64,000 bases of DNA from Pseudobacter ginsenosidimutans. Its GTDB lineage: Bacteria > Bacteroidota > Bacteroidia > Chitinophagales > Chitinophagaceae. Under the pieces are notes generated by a model, which was not told where the DNA came from, did no database searches, and saw only the letters and a program-made list of their open reading frames with translations. The translations under genes were made by a program, and so were the position numbers. Below, one piece after another: positions 55,342-62,715 of this stretch. Position 1 is the stretch's first letter. Each line of letters opens with the position of its first letter. The stretch covers positions 868,001 to 932,000 of the forward strand of contig NZ_CP042431.1 of the NCBI RefSeq assembly GCF_007970185.1, in the 5' to 3' direction.

Positions 55342-56892
55342 ATGAACTTGAAAAACCTATTCATCCTGGCAACCTGCGCCGCTGCTGTAGCCAGCTGTAA
55401 GAACGACGCCAAGAAATCGGGCAAATCCGATGTGACCGGCTGGGCATACAACAGCAAGGAACAAGGTGGATACCAGGTATCCCGCGAGAAAGAACAACAT
55501 ACCGGCCCGGGTCTCGTGTTTGTTCAGGGTGGTACCTTCATGATGGGTGCTACTGAGGAAGATGTGATGAGCGACTGGAACAACGTTCCCGCCCGTAAGA
55601 CGGTTAACTCCTTCTATATCGACCGCACCGAAGTAGCCAATATTCACTACCGCGAATATCTGTACTGGATCAACAACGTGTTTGATGCGGACGAATACAG
55701 GGCTGTTCGTGATGGCGCTCTGCCAGACACACTCGTTTGGCGCAGTGAGCTGGCCTACAATGAGCCTTTGGTTGAATACTATTTCCGCCACCCCGCATAT
55801 AATTACTATCCGGTGGTAGGCGTAACCTGGAAACAGGCATACGATTTCTGTCTCTGGCGCTCAGACCGTGTGAACGAGCTGGCCCTGGTTCAGAAAGGAT
55901 TCATCAACAAAACCACACTGAAAAATATTCAGGGGCAGGGAAGCGAAAGCTTCAACTCCAAGTCATACCTCATGGGTCTGACCACTCCTACCCCCGGCAA
56001 CTCCGTTCGTTCCAAGAAGAACCCTCTGAAGAACCCCAACGGAACTCCAAGAACTACTGTAACCTTCGAAGATGGCATCATGCTTCCCAACTATCGCCTT
56101 CCTACAGAAGCTGAATGGGAATATGCAGCCCTCGGTCTTGTAGGTCAGAACCCAAGCCCCAGCCGCAAAGAAGGAAAACGCGGTGAGGAGCTGATTACCA
56201 ACAAACAGGTATTCTCCTGGAGCCAGAACGTAAATGGCCTCCGCGACACTCGCCGCGGTGCATGGCAGGGTACTTTCCTCGCCAACTTCAAAAGAGGAAA
56301 TGGTGATAACATGGGTGTGGCCGGTGGTCTGAACGACCGTGCTGTTTACACCGCACCGGTAACATCTTTCTACCCCAATGCTTTCGGTCTTTACAATATG
56401 TCTGGTAACGTGAACGAATGGGTGGCCGACGTTTATCGCCCGATGAACTCTGTGGATAACGATGACGTTTCTCCTTATCGTGGTAACTACTATCAGAACG
56501 ATTTCAAGAATAAAGACGGTGAATTTGAAAAAGATTCCCTCGGTCGTGTAAAACGTGTTTATGCAACTGATGCAGAAAGCATAACCCGCCGCAATTACCA
56601 GAAAGCAAACGTGATCAACTACCTCGATGGTGACTCACTGCTCCTGGGCGTTAAATACGGTTATGGTCTTACCACCCTGATCTCGGACAAATCACGTGTG
56701 ATCAAGGGCGGTAGCTGGAACGACCGCGCTTACTGGCTCTCTCCCGGCACACGCCGCTATATGGAAGAAGATCAGGCCAGCAGCACTGTCGGATTCCGTT
56801 GCGCAATGGATCGCGTAGGCAGCCCTGAAGGTAACGGCCGCAAAACAGGTATCGATTACCCAACCAGAAGGCAGAATACAAGAAAAAGATAA
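55342..56892 (+). CDS. gldJ: Gliding motility/type IX secretion lipoprotein GldJ
   Basis: The 516-residue outer-membrane lipoprotein has a lipobox (AAVASC, cysteine at about 19) and a formylglycine-generating-enzyme-like (SUMF1) fold: GLVFVQGGTFMMGA, YRLPTEAEWEYAALG, NMSGNVNEWVADVYRP and VIKGGSWNDRAYWLSPGTR. The cysteine pair of true FGEs is not seen, so it is structural, not catalytic. In Flavobacteria GldJ stabilises GldK and the T9SS ring. It is divergent from porU and precedes murF. Confidence 0.93.
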   Translation: MNLKNLFILATCAAAVASCKNDAKKSGKSDVTGWAYNSKEQGGYQVSREKEQHTGPGLVFVQGGTFMMGATEEDVMSDWNNVPARKTVNSFYIDRTEVANIHYREYLYWINNVFDADEYRAVRDGALPDTLVWRSELAYNEPLVEYYFRHPAYNYYPVVGVTWKQAYDFCLWRSDRVNELALVQKGFINKTTLKNIQGQGSESFNSKSYLMGLTTPTPGNSVRSKKNPLKNPNGTPRTTVTFEDGIMLPNYRLPTEAEWEYAALGLVGQNPSPSRKEGKRGEELITNKQVFSWSQNVNGLRDTRRGAWQGTFLANFKRGNGDNMGVAGGLNDRAVYTAPVTSFYPNAFGLYNMSGNVNEWVADVYRPMNSVDNDDVSPYRGNYYQNDFKNKDGEFEKDSLGRVKRVYATDAESITRRNYQKANVINYLDGDSLLLGVKYGYGLTTLISDKSRVIKGGSWNDRAYWLSPGTRRYMEEDQASSTVGFRCAMDRVGSPEGNGRKTGIDYPTRRQNTRKR

Positions 56893-56913
56893 GTTCATTT
56901 AAGATAATAGAAG

Positions 56914-56938
56914 AGCCGTCTGAAAAGACGGCTTTTTT
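56914..56938 (+). terminator. Terminator of gldJ
   Basis: AGCCGTCT, GAAA loop, AGACGGCT, then six T: a textbook hairpin 22 bases past the stop. Confidence 0.95.
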
Positions 56939-56944
56939 ATTTCC

Positions 56945-56952
56945 TACATTTG
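56945..56952 (+). promoter_or_regulatory. -7 box of murF
   Basis: TACATTTG fits TAnnTTTG and ends 18 bases before ATG 56971. It also rules against the in-frame TTG at 56950 as a start. Confidence 0.5.
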
Positions 56953-56970
56953 CTACCATCGTATTTTCTT

Positions 56971-58245
56971 ATGATCACCATTCCCGAATTATACAAAATA
57001 TATCAGCAATACCCTTCCGTGCAAACAGATACCCGCGCGCTCAAAAAAGGCGACCTGTATTTTGCATTGAAGGGCCCCAATTTCAATGGCAACGATTTTG
57101 CCCGGGCCGCACTGGAAGCAGGTGCAGCATTTGCTATCGTAGACGAACCTCCTGCCACTCCCGATGAACGCATACTCATAGTAGAGGATGTACTCTCCAC
57201 TTTGCAGCACCTGGCCAAACACCACCGGGAACAATTCGATATTCCATTCATCGCCATCACCGGCAGTAACGGTAAGACCACCACGAAGGAACTGGTAAGC
57301 ACTGTTCTGGCAGCTAAATACAAAACCTATACTACCCAGGGCAATCTCAATAATCATATCGGCGTACCCCTCACTCTCCTGCGCATCAAGGCCGATGCGG
57401 AAATGGCAGTAATAGAAATGGGAGCCAACCATCAGAAAGAGATCGAAAGCTACTGCTTTTATACCCTGCCCACACACGGCATCATCACCAATGCCGGAAA
57501 AGCGCACCTGGAAGGATTTGGTGGTATCGAAGGAGTAAGAAAAGGAAAAGGAGAATTGTTCGATTATCTGCGTGCGCATAACGGCACAGCCTTCGTGATG
57601 TGGGATTATGATTACCTGCAGACCATGAGCAAAGGCATTCCCTCCATCATCAGATACGGCACCAGCAATGCTGATTGTACCGGAGAAGTGGCGCAAAGCG
57701 AGCCCTTTCTCTCTGTGAATATTACCAGCGGCCAGCCATTCACCATCCAATCTAAACTGGTGGGCGCTTACAACCTGCCGAATATCCTGGTGGCTGTAGC
57801 TATTGGACAATATTTCGGCGTCTCCAATGAAGCCATTCAATCAGCCATCGGAAATTACACGCCCAGCAACAGCCGTTCACAACTGAAGACCATCGGCACC
57901 AACAGTTTCATCCTGGATGCATACAATGCCAATCCCAGCAGCATGCGCGCAGCCATCGAAAACTTTGCCTCATTGAAGGGGAATGATAAAGTACTGATGC
58001 TCGGCGGAATGATGGAGCTCGGTCCCGAAAGCCTGCAGGAACACCAGCAGATCATCGAGCTCATCAAAAAATACAATTGGAAAGCTGTGGTACTGGTAGG
58101 TGGCGATTTCAGGAAACTGGCGCATCCCTTCATCAGCCTTGAAAATTCGACGGCCGCAAAAGAATGGCTTACCCAACAAAATTTCGAACATACCAATTTA
58201 CTGATCAAAGGATCCAGAAGCATGCAGATGGAGAAAGTATTATAG
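56971..58245 (+). CDS. murF: UDP-N-acetylmuramoyl-tripeptide-D-alanyl-D-alanine ligase
   Basis: The 424-residue cytosolic Mur ligase adds D-Ala-D-Ala to complete the peptidoglycan precursor pentapeptide. The ATP loop is ITGSNGKTTTKEL (near 100), followed by EMGANHQKEIESY, ITNAGKAHLEGFG and LDAYNANPSSMRAAIENF of the C-terminal domain. The N-terminal domain has the DTRALKKGDLYFAL signature. The other mur genes are not nearby; murF beside gldJ is an arrangement I believe is seen in other Bacteroidota. Confidence 0.97.
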   Translation: MITIPELYKIYQQYPSVQTDTRALKKGDLYFALKGPNFNGNDFARAALEAGAAFAIVDEPPATPDERILIVEDVLSTLQHLAKHHREQFDIPFIAITGSNGKTTTKELVSTVLAAKYKTYTTQGNLNNHIGVPLTLLRIKADAEMAVIEMGANHQKEIESYCFYTLPTHGIITNAGKAHLEGFGGIEGVRKGKGELFDYLRAHNGTAFVMWDYDYLQTMSKGIPSIIRYGTSNADCTGEVAQSEPFLSVNITSGQPFTIQSKLVGAYNLPNILVAVAIGQYFGVSNEAIQSAIGNYTPSNSRSQLKTIGTNSFILDAYNANPSSMRAAIENFASLKGNDKVLMLGGMMELGPESLQEHQQIIELIKKYNWKAVVLVGGDFRKLAHPFISLENSTAAKEWLTQQNFEHTNLLIKGSRSMQMEKVL

Positions 58246-58248
58246 TGA

Positions 58249-59052
58249 TCAGGCAGTTGCTGTTTTGAAGAATCTATCAAGGCATCTTACGGCTTCCATG
58301 GCATTAAGCATTTGTTGCTTTTTCTCTTCCTCCCATTGTTGACGGATTTGTTGCACCGCTGTCTTCTCTTCAGCCGGCGCTTCTTCTATTCTTTTTGTAT
58401 CGAAAAAACTCAGCGCGATATGCGCATCATTCAGCTCTCCCAGTTGCGTTGTGAGACCTTCCAGTTTTGCATCATTCTTCCATTCCGAAAATGGATAATT
58501 GAAATGAAGGTCCGATTCCAGAATCTTCTTCACATACACCAGGTCTTTCAGTGCTTTCCGGATTGCATGCAATTCATCTTCGTGTTCCAGCGCCAGCAGC
58601 AGGATATTAATTGTTGCCACTTTCCTCTCAATAAAATGCCGTACCATCTCTTCCGTCAGTTCAGCAGGCAATCCTTCTTCAATCTCCTTCACAGCTTTCC
58701 TGACGGCAATATCCTCAATATGCAGCACCAGCAGTTCCTTTGCCGTGAACAACTCATGATGCAGCCCCTTAATAAACTGTGGAATTATTCCTGAATGATC
58801 TTTCAATTTTTTAATCACCAACTGCAGGTCTCTAACAGTGCCGCATGACCGATACAACAGTTTCAATTCATCCGGTATCTGCAATGAACGTTCCTCCTCC
58901 TGCATCAATCTCACAAAAGCACGCAACTTCTTATATGCCACACGAAGATCATGGATCAATTCCATATCGAAGCCACCCGGAATTTTCCGGCTGTTATCGG
59001 CTATGATCTTTCCATAACTTCTCACCACTTTCGCGAGTTTCTGCTTCTTCAT
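58249..59052 (-). CDS. CHAD-domain protein
   Basis: ATG 59052 gives 267 residues (MKKQKLAKVVRSYGKII), all helical in character. The CHAD motif DLRVAYKKLRAFVRLMQ (the H-D-x-R-V-x-x-K-K-x-R pattern, His included just before) sits near 40-55, with a second conserved-basic helix near 180. CHAD domains bind inorganic polyphosphate and are often fused or next to CYTH/triphosphate tunnel enzymes, none of which is present here. Its end lies 3 bases from the murF stop (convergent). Confidence 0.88.
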   Translation of the reverse strand: MKKQKLAKVVRSYGKIIADNSRKIPGGFDMELIHDLRVAYKKLRAFVRLMQEEERSLQIPDELKLLYRSCGTVRDLQLVIKKLKDHSGIIPQFIKGLHHELFTAKELLVLHIEDIAVRKAVKEIEEGLPAELTEEMVRHFIERKVATINILLLALEHEDELHAIRKALKDLVYVKKILESDLHFNYPFSEWKNDAKLEGLTTQLGELNDAHIALSFFDTKRIEEAPAEEKTAVQQIRQQWEEEKKQQMLNAMEAVRCLDRFFKTATA

Positions 59053-59091
59053 GGTGTTGCATTTAAACTGACGCACCCTCAGCCCATTCCA

Positions 59092-59234
59092 GCAAAGGGG
59101 TAAAATAATTCAGGCATTGAAAACATAAGCGCCATAGCCCGGCTCAGCACCAAAGCTTCATCAAACCATACACTGCTTTTCAAAAATTCTCCCGCGGTGG
59201 TTTGTTTTCCAGCCGGAATTATTTACCCCTTTGC
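59092..59234 (-). repeat. Palindromic repeat element, copy C
   Basis: Terminal arms GCAAAGGGGTAAA (59092-59104) and TTTACCCCTTTGC (59222-59234) pair perfectly and extend through TAATTC with one bulged A; they share no sequence with the arms of copies A or B. Read on the minus strand the interior has GGCTGGAAAACAAACCA, GCGGGAG and CGCTTATGTTTTCAA, which are the boxes of copies A and B, while the middle has diverged. It ends 6 bases from the stop of the minus-strand trans-sulfuration gene and reads in that gene's sense. Confidence 0.8.
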
Positions 59235-59240
59235 GCCCCC

Positions 59241-60407
59241 TTAATTTTCGAGCGCCTGCAATATATCCGCCAGAATATCATCCACCTTCTCCAGGCCAAC
59301 AGAGATTCGGATAAGCCCCGGCGTTATATTCACAGCGGCACGCTCCGCATCTGTAAGTTTTGCATGGGTAGTGCTGGCAGGATGCGATGCAATGCTTCTT
59401 GTATCTCCAAGGTTAGCCGTCAGCGTCAGCATTTTGAGATTGTTCAGGAAATTTCGGCCTGCTTCCAGTCCGCCTTTCAGTTCGAAACAAACGATGCCTC
59501 CGCCATTGTACATCTGCTTTTTAGCGATGTTGTGCTGCGGATGGCTGGGTAACCAGGGGTATTTCAGTGAAGCAATAGCAGGATGATGCTCTAATTTTTG
59601 TGCCAGGGTCAATGCATTGGAAGCGTGGCGCTCCATACGCACGTCCAGGGTTTCCAGGCTCTTGCTGAGTACCCATGCATTGAAGGGCGATAATGAGGGC
59701 CCTGTGCTTCTGCAGAACAGGTAAATATCTTTGATGAGGTCTGCACGGCCTACGATCACACCACCAAGTACACGGCCCTGTCCATCCATCCACTTGGTAG
59801 CCGAATGCACAACCAGGTCCGCGCCGAATTCAATAGGGCGCTGTCCGATCGGTGTTGCGAAGCAGTTATCTACATTGAAAAGAAGATTGTATTTTTTTGC
59901 GAGGGCAGACGCCTTCTCCATATCCACCAGATCAAGACCAGGATTGGTGGGCGTTTCCACGAAGATCATTTTGGTATTCGGACGAACCAGTGATTCCCAG
60001 GTTTCCGGTTTACCCGCATCAAAATAGGTATACTCGATCCCGAATTTGGGAAGATATTTGGTGATCACCGTATGTGTACTTCCGAAAATGGCATTGCATA
60101 CCAGGAGATGATCTCCCTGTTTCATCAGCGCCATGAAGCTGGCAAAGATGGCGCTCATGCCGGACGCAGTGGCGTAGCCAGCTTCGGCGCCTTCAAGGGC
60201 GCAAACCTTATCGGTGAATTCTTTTACGTTGGGATTACTGAACCGGCTGTAAATATTGAAGTCGGTTTCATCGGCAAACGTGGCGCGCATTTCTTCCGCA
60301 TCATCATAGCAGAAGCTGCTGGTGAGGAACATAGGGGTGCTGTGTTCCATTTCGTTGGTACGCTCTGTCTGGATACGGATTGCCTTCGTTATGGGATGTT
60401 GGGACAT
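59241..60407 (-). CDS. PLP-dependent trans-sulfuration enzyme (O-acetylhomoserine sulfhydrylase/cystathionine gamma-synthase type)
   Basis: The 388-residue cytosolic enzyme of the Cys/Met metabolism PLP family has the PLP lysine in VVHSATKWMDGQG (near 208), the phosphate-binding YATASGMSAIFASF, and FVETPTNPGLDLVD. It probably makes homocysteine or cystathionine from the O-acetylhomoserine produced by MetX, whose gene is divergent next door. Specificity among MetZ, MetB and gamma-lyase cannot be told from motifs. OsmC lies 9 bases upstream, probably in one transcript. Confidence 0.92.
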   Translation of the reverse strand: MSQHPITKAIRIQTERTNEMEHSTPMFLTSSFCYDDAEEMRATFADETDFNIYSRFSNPNVKEFTDKVCALEGAEAGYATASGMSAIFASFMALMKQGDHLLVCNAIFGSTHTVITKYLPKFGIEYTYFDAGKPETWESLVRPNTKMIFVETPTNPGLDLVDMEKASALAKKYNLLFNVDNCFATPIGQRPIEFGADLVVHSATKWMDGQGRVLGGVIVGRADLIKDIYLFCRSTGPSLSPFNAWVLSKSLETLDVRMERHASNALTLAQKLEHHPAIASLKYPWLPSHPQHNIAKKQMYNGGGIVCFELKGGLEAGRNFLNNLKMLTLTANLGDTRSIASHPASTTHAKLTDAERAAVNITPGLIRISVGLEKVDDILADILQALEN

Positions 60408-60416
60408 ACGTTGATT

Positions 60417-60851
60417 TTATTGGATGTTTTGATCGTTCACACGAACAGACCATTTGAGTGAACCGCCGGCGCGGCGGAGGGTTTCAGCCACTGAACAATA
60501 TTTGTCCATGGAAAGTTCGGCAGCCTTGTAGGCTTTCTGCGGATCGATCTCTCCCTTCAGTTCAAAAACAATATGCACATTGGCCCAGAGGGAGGGTTCT
60601 TTACCTGCTTCACGCTCTCCTTCGATCTTCATTGAGAATCCTTCCACGTTCTGGCGCTGTTTCTTGAGAATGGAAACGATATCTATACCGCTGCAGCCTC
60701 CCAGGCCCATCAGCAGCAACTGCATCGGACGCGCCCCGAAATCGGATCCACCACCTTCCGTGCTGTTATCGATATGAACAGTATGACCATATGCGTCTTT
60801 AGCTTCAAAACCGTAATCGCCTTTTACCCTCTCCAATTCAATTTTTATCAT
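60417..60851 (-). CDS. OsmC/Ohr-family protein
   Basis: The 144-residue cytosolic protein has the OsmC fold pattern: GGGSDFGARPMQLLLMGLGGCSGIDIVSIL, holding one conserved cysteine near 58, and the second cysteine in MDKYCSVAETL near 121. The two-cysteine arrangement is that of thiol peroxidases that reduce organic hydroperoxides, or of related proteins acting on sulfur species. It heads the transcript with the trans-sulfuration enzyme. Confidence 0.93.
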   Translation of the reverse strand: MIKIELERVKGDYGFEAKDAYGHTVHIDNSTEGGGSDFGARPMQLLLMGLGGCSGIDIVSILKKQRQNVEGFSMKIEGEREAGKEPSLWANVHIVFELKGEIDPQKAYKAAELSMDKYCSVAETLRRAGGSLKWSVRVNDQNIQ

Positions 60852-60865
60852 GGTAAAGATTTTTG

Positions 60866-60873
60866 CAAATGTA
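60866..60873 (-). promoter_or_regulatory. -7 box of the OsmC operon
   Basis: On the minus strand TACATTTG fits TAnnTTTG, 15 bases before the OsmC start. The facing metX box (TTACTTTG, 60888-60895, one mismatch) lies 14 bases away, so the 67-base gap holds both promoters. Confidence 0.5.
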
Positions 60874-60918
60874 ATTCATGCAGGCATTTACTTTGCACCC
60901 TGAATCAGTATTGACCGA

Positions 60919-61929
60919 ATGCAGACTTTTCACTTTAACCAACCGTTTACATTGGAGTCCGGACAGGAACTGCCGGAGCTCACCATTACCTACCATACCT
61001 ATGGAACCCTGCATCCCCACAGCAAAGTGGTCTGGGTCTGCCATGCCCTCACGGCCAATTCCGATGTGGCCGACTGGTGGAAAGGCGTGATCGGCCAGGG
61101 TGAACTGATCAATCCCGACGAATACTTTATTGTTTGTGCTAATATCATCGGCTCCTGCTATGGCACCACGGGCCCGCTGAGCATCGATCCCCGCACCGGA
61201 AAGCCTTATTTCCACCAGTTCCCGCTCATTACCATCCGGGACATGGTAAAGGCGCATATCCTGCTCCGCCAGCACCTGGGCATCCAATCCATCTACCTCC
61301 TCATGGGCGGCAGCATGGGCGGCTACCAGGCCATGGAATGGGCCGTTGCCGAACCATTAGTGATCAACCAGCTTTTCCTGCTGGCCACCAGCCCCACCGA
61401 AAGCGCCTGGGGTATTGCCGTACACACCACACAGCGACTGGCCATTGAAACCGATGCTACCTGGAAAGAAGAACGTCCGGATGCAGGCGCAGCCGGCCTC
61501 AAAACCGCCCGCGCCGTAGGAATGCTCACTTACCGCAACTACGGCATCATGGTGAAACACCAGACAGATCCGGATCATTCCAAACTGGACAATTTCCGCG
61601 CATCGTCCTATATCCAGTACCAGGGCGATAAACTGGTAAAAAGATTCAATGCATTTTCCTACTGGAGCCTTACCAAATCAATGGACACTCATAATCTCGG
61701 CCGTGGCCGCGAAGGCGATGTACAGGCAGTGCTTCAAAATATTCAGCAACGCACGCTCATCATCGGCATCAGCAGTGATATCCTCTGCCCTGTGGAAGAG
61801 CAACGCTTCATGCAAAGACAATTGCCCAACGCTTCTTTGATAGAGATCGATTCCGCATATGGCCATGATGGTTTCATGGTGGAAGGAAAACTGATCTCCG
61901 AAGCATTGGGCAACTGGTTGAAAAAATAA
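60919..61929 (+). CDS. metX: Homoserine O-acetyltransferase
   Basis: The 336-residue alpha/beta-hydrolase-fold enzyme transfers acetyl from acetyl-CoA to homoserine in methionine synthesis. The nucleophile elbow GGSMGGYQAMEW holds the catalytic Ser (near 134); the Asp lies in GISSDILCPVEEQ and the His in SAYGHDGFMVE. Acetyl rather than succinyl use is assumed from the family and was not resolved from residues. No SAM riboswitch fits in the 67-base upstream gap. Divergent from the OsmC/trans-sulfuration operon. Confidence 0.95.
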   Translation: MQTFHFNQPFTLESGQELPELTITYHTYGTLHPHSKVVWVCHALTANSDVADWWKGVIGQGELINPDEYFIVCANIIGSCYGTTGPLSIDPRTGKPYFHQFPLITIRDMVKAHILLRQHLGIQSIYLLMGGSMGGYQAMEWAVAEPLVINQLFLLATSPTESAWGIAVHTTQRLAIETDATWKEERPDAGAAGLKTARAVGMLTYRNYGIMVKHQTDPDHSKLDNFRASSYIQYQGDKLVKRFNAFSYWSLTKSMDTHNLGRGREGDVQAVLQNIQQRTLIIGISSDILCPVEEQRFMQRQLPNASLIEIDSAYGHDGFMVEGKLISEALGNWLKK

Positions 61930-61937
61930 TATCGATC

Positions 61938-62687
61938 CTATTTCTTCCTCAGGTCCAGGTTGTGGAAATATGCAACCCGTGCAATATGATTGGTCCTGTA
62001 ACTATTTCCTGCCGGCAACTGAATGAACTGGTTCATATAACCGAAATGCAGTTGATCTGATTTCGTTGTATGAAAAGCAAAGCCTGCAAAGAAACGGTTC
62101 TGATCAAAATAATTATTCACGATCTGCTCTCCGAAATTGATATGGATCTCATCATTCAAGATCCAGGAGAAAGTGCCGGGCTCATAAGGTTTTGCGCCGA
62201 TAGGTCCCTGCAACAGGAAACTATATCTCGCCCTCCAGTTGAAATGATAACCATCGGCCAGCTTATCAGGGTTTTCCAATTTCCGGCGATACCGCTGCTC
62301 CAATCTCGCATATTGCATCACACGCAGGTTGCCGCCATATTTCGTGTGCCACTGGATCTGTTGCCAGGGACGATGTTCCGGAACATCGATCCGCTGATTT
62401 CCCCCTGTTGAAAAATGATGCACATAGCCATATCCCGCCGTGATCTTCGTATTGTCGTTCAGGTAATACGTTAGGCCCACACGTGCAATTGCGGTAGAGA
62501 AATTTGAAAAGAAATCTTCTTTCGTTCTGAGTTGTGCTTCGGCCCAGAAACCCCATTTATTGGAAAGCCGGGTCTGGTTCATGTAAGCCAGCCAGACCTG
62601 GTTTTCCGAAATCTTGTTTTTCGTTTGAGCATTCAGGCTAGTAGCCAGCGCCATGACCAGCAGGATGGTGATAGAAATTATTCGCAT
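61938..62687 (-). CDS. DUF2490 outer-membrane beta-barrel-like protein
   Basis: From ATG 62687 the protein is 249 residues, with a signal peptide ending in SLNAQ. DUF2490 features are NQVWLAYMNQTRLSNKWGFWAEAQLRTKED and HRPWQQIQWHTKYGGNLRVMQYARLEQRYRR, with alternating strands and a C-terminal barrel-like end. Its role is unknown. It lies 28 bases behind a TonB-dependent receptor gene on the same strand, so it may be co-transcribed and serve the same substrate. A 17-bp palindrome sits just upstream of its start. Confidence 0.85.
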   Translation of the reverse strand: MRIISITILLVMALATSLNAQTKNKISENQVWLAYMNQTRLSNKWGFWAEAQLRTKEDFFSNFSTAIARVGLTYYLNDNTKITAGYGYVHHFSTGGNQRIDVPEHRPWQQIQWHTKYGGNLRVMQYARLEQRYRRKLENPDKLADGYHFNWRARYSFLLQGPIGAKPYEPGTFSWILNDEIHINFGEQIVNNYFDQNRFFAGFAFHTTKSDQLHFGYMNQFIQLPAGNSYRTNHIARVAYFHNLDLRKK

Positions 62688-62688
62688 A

Positions 62689-62705
62689 CGGTTCAAATTG
62701 AACCG
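62689..62705. promoter_or_regulatory. Perfect 8-1-8 palindrome between the receptor and DUF2490 genes
   Basis: CGGTTCAA, A, TTGAACCG lies directly before the DUF2490 start codon and 10 bases past the receptor stop. It could be a repressor site or an RNA hairpin over the start. Confidence 0.45.
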
Positions 62706-62715
62706 CTAAAATAAC

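Noticed and set aside
60852-60918. SAM riboswitch upstream of metX
   Set aside because: The gap is only 67 bases and holds two facing promoters; no riboswitch fold was seen.
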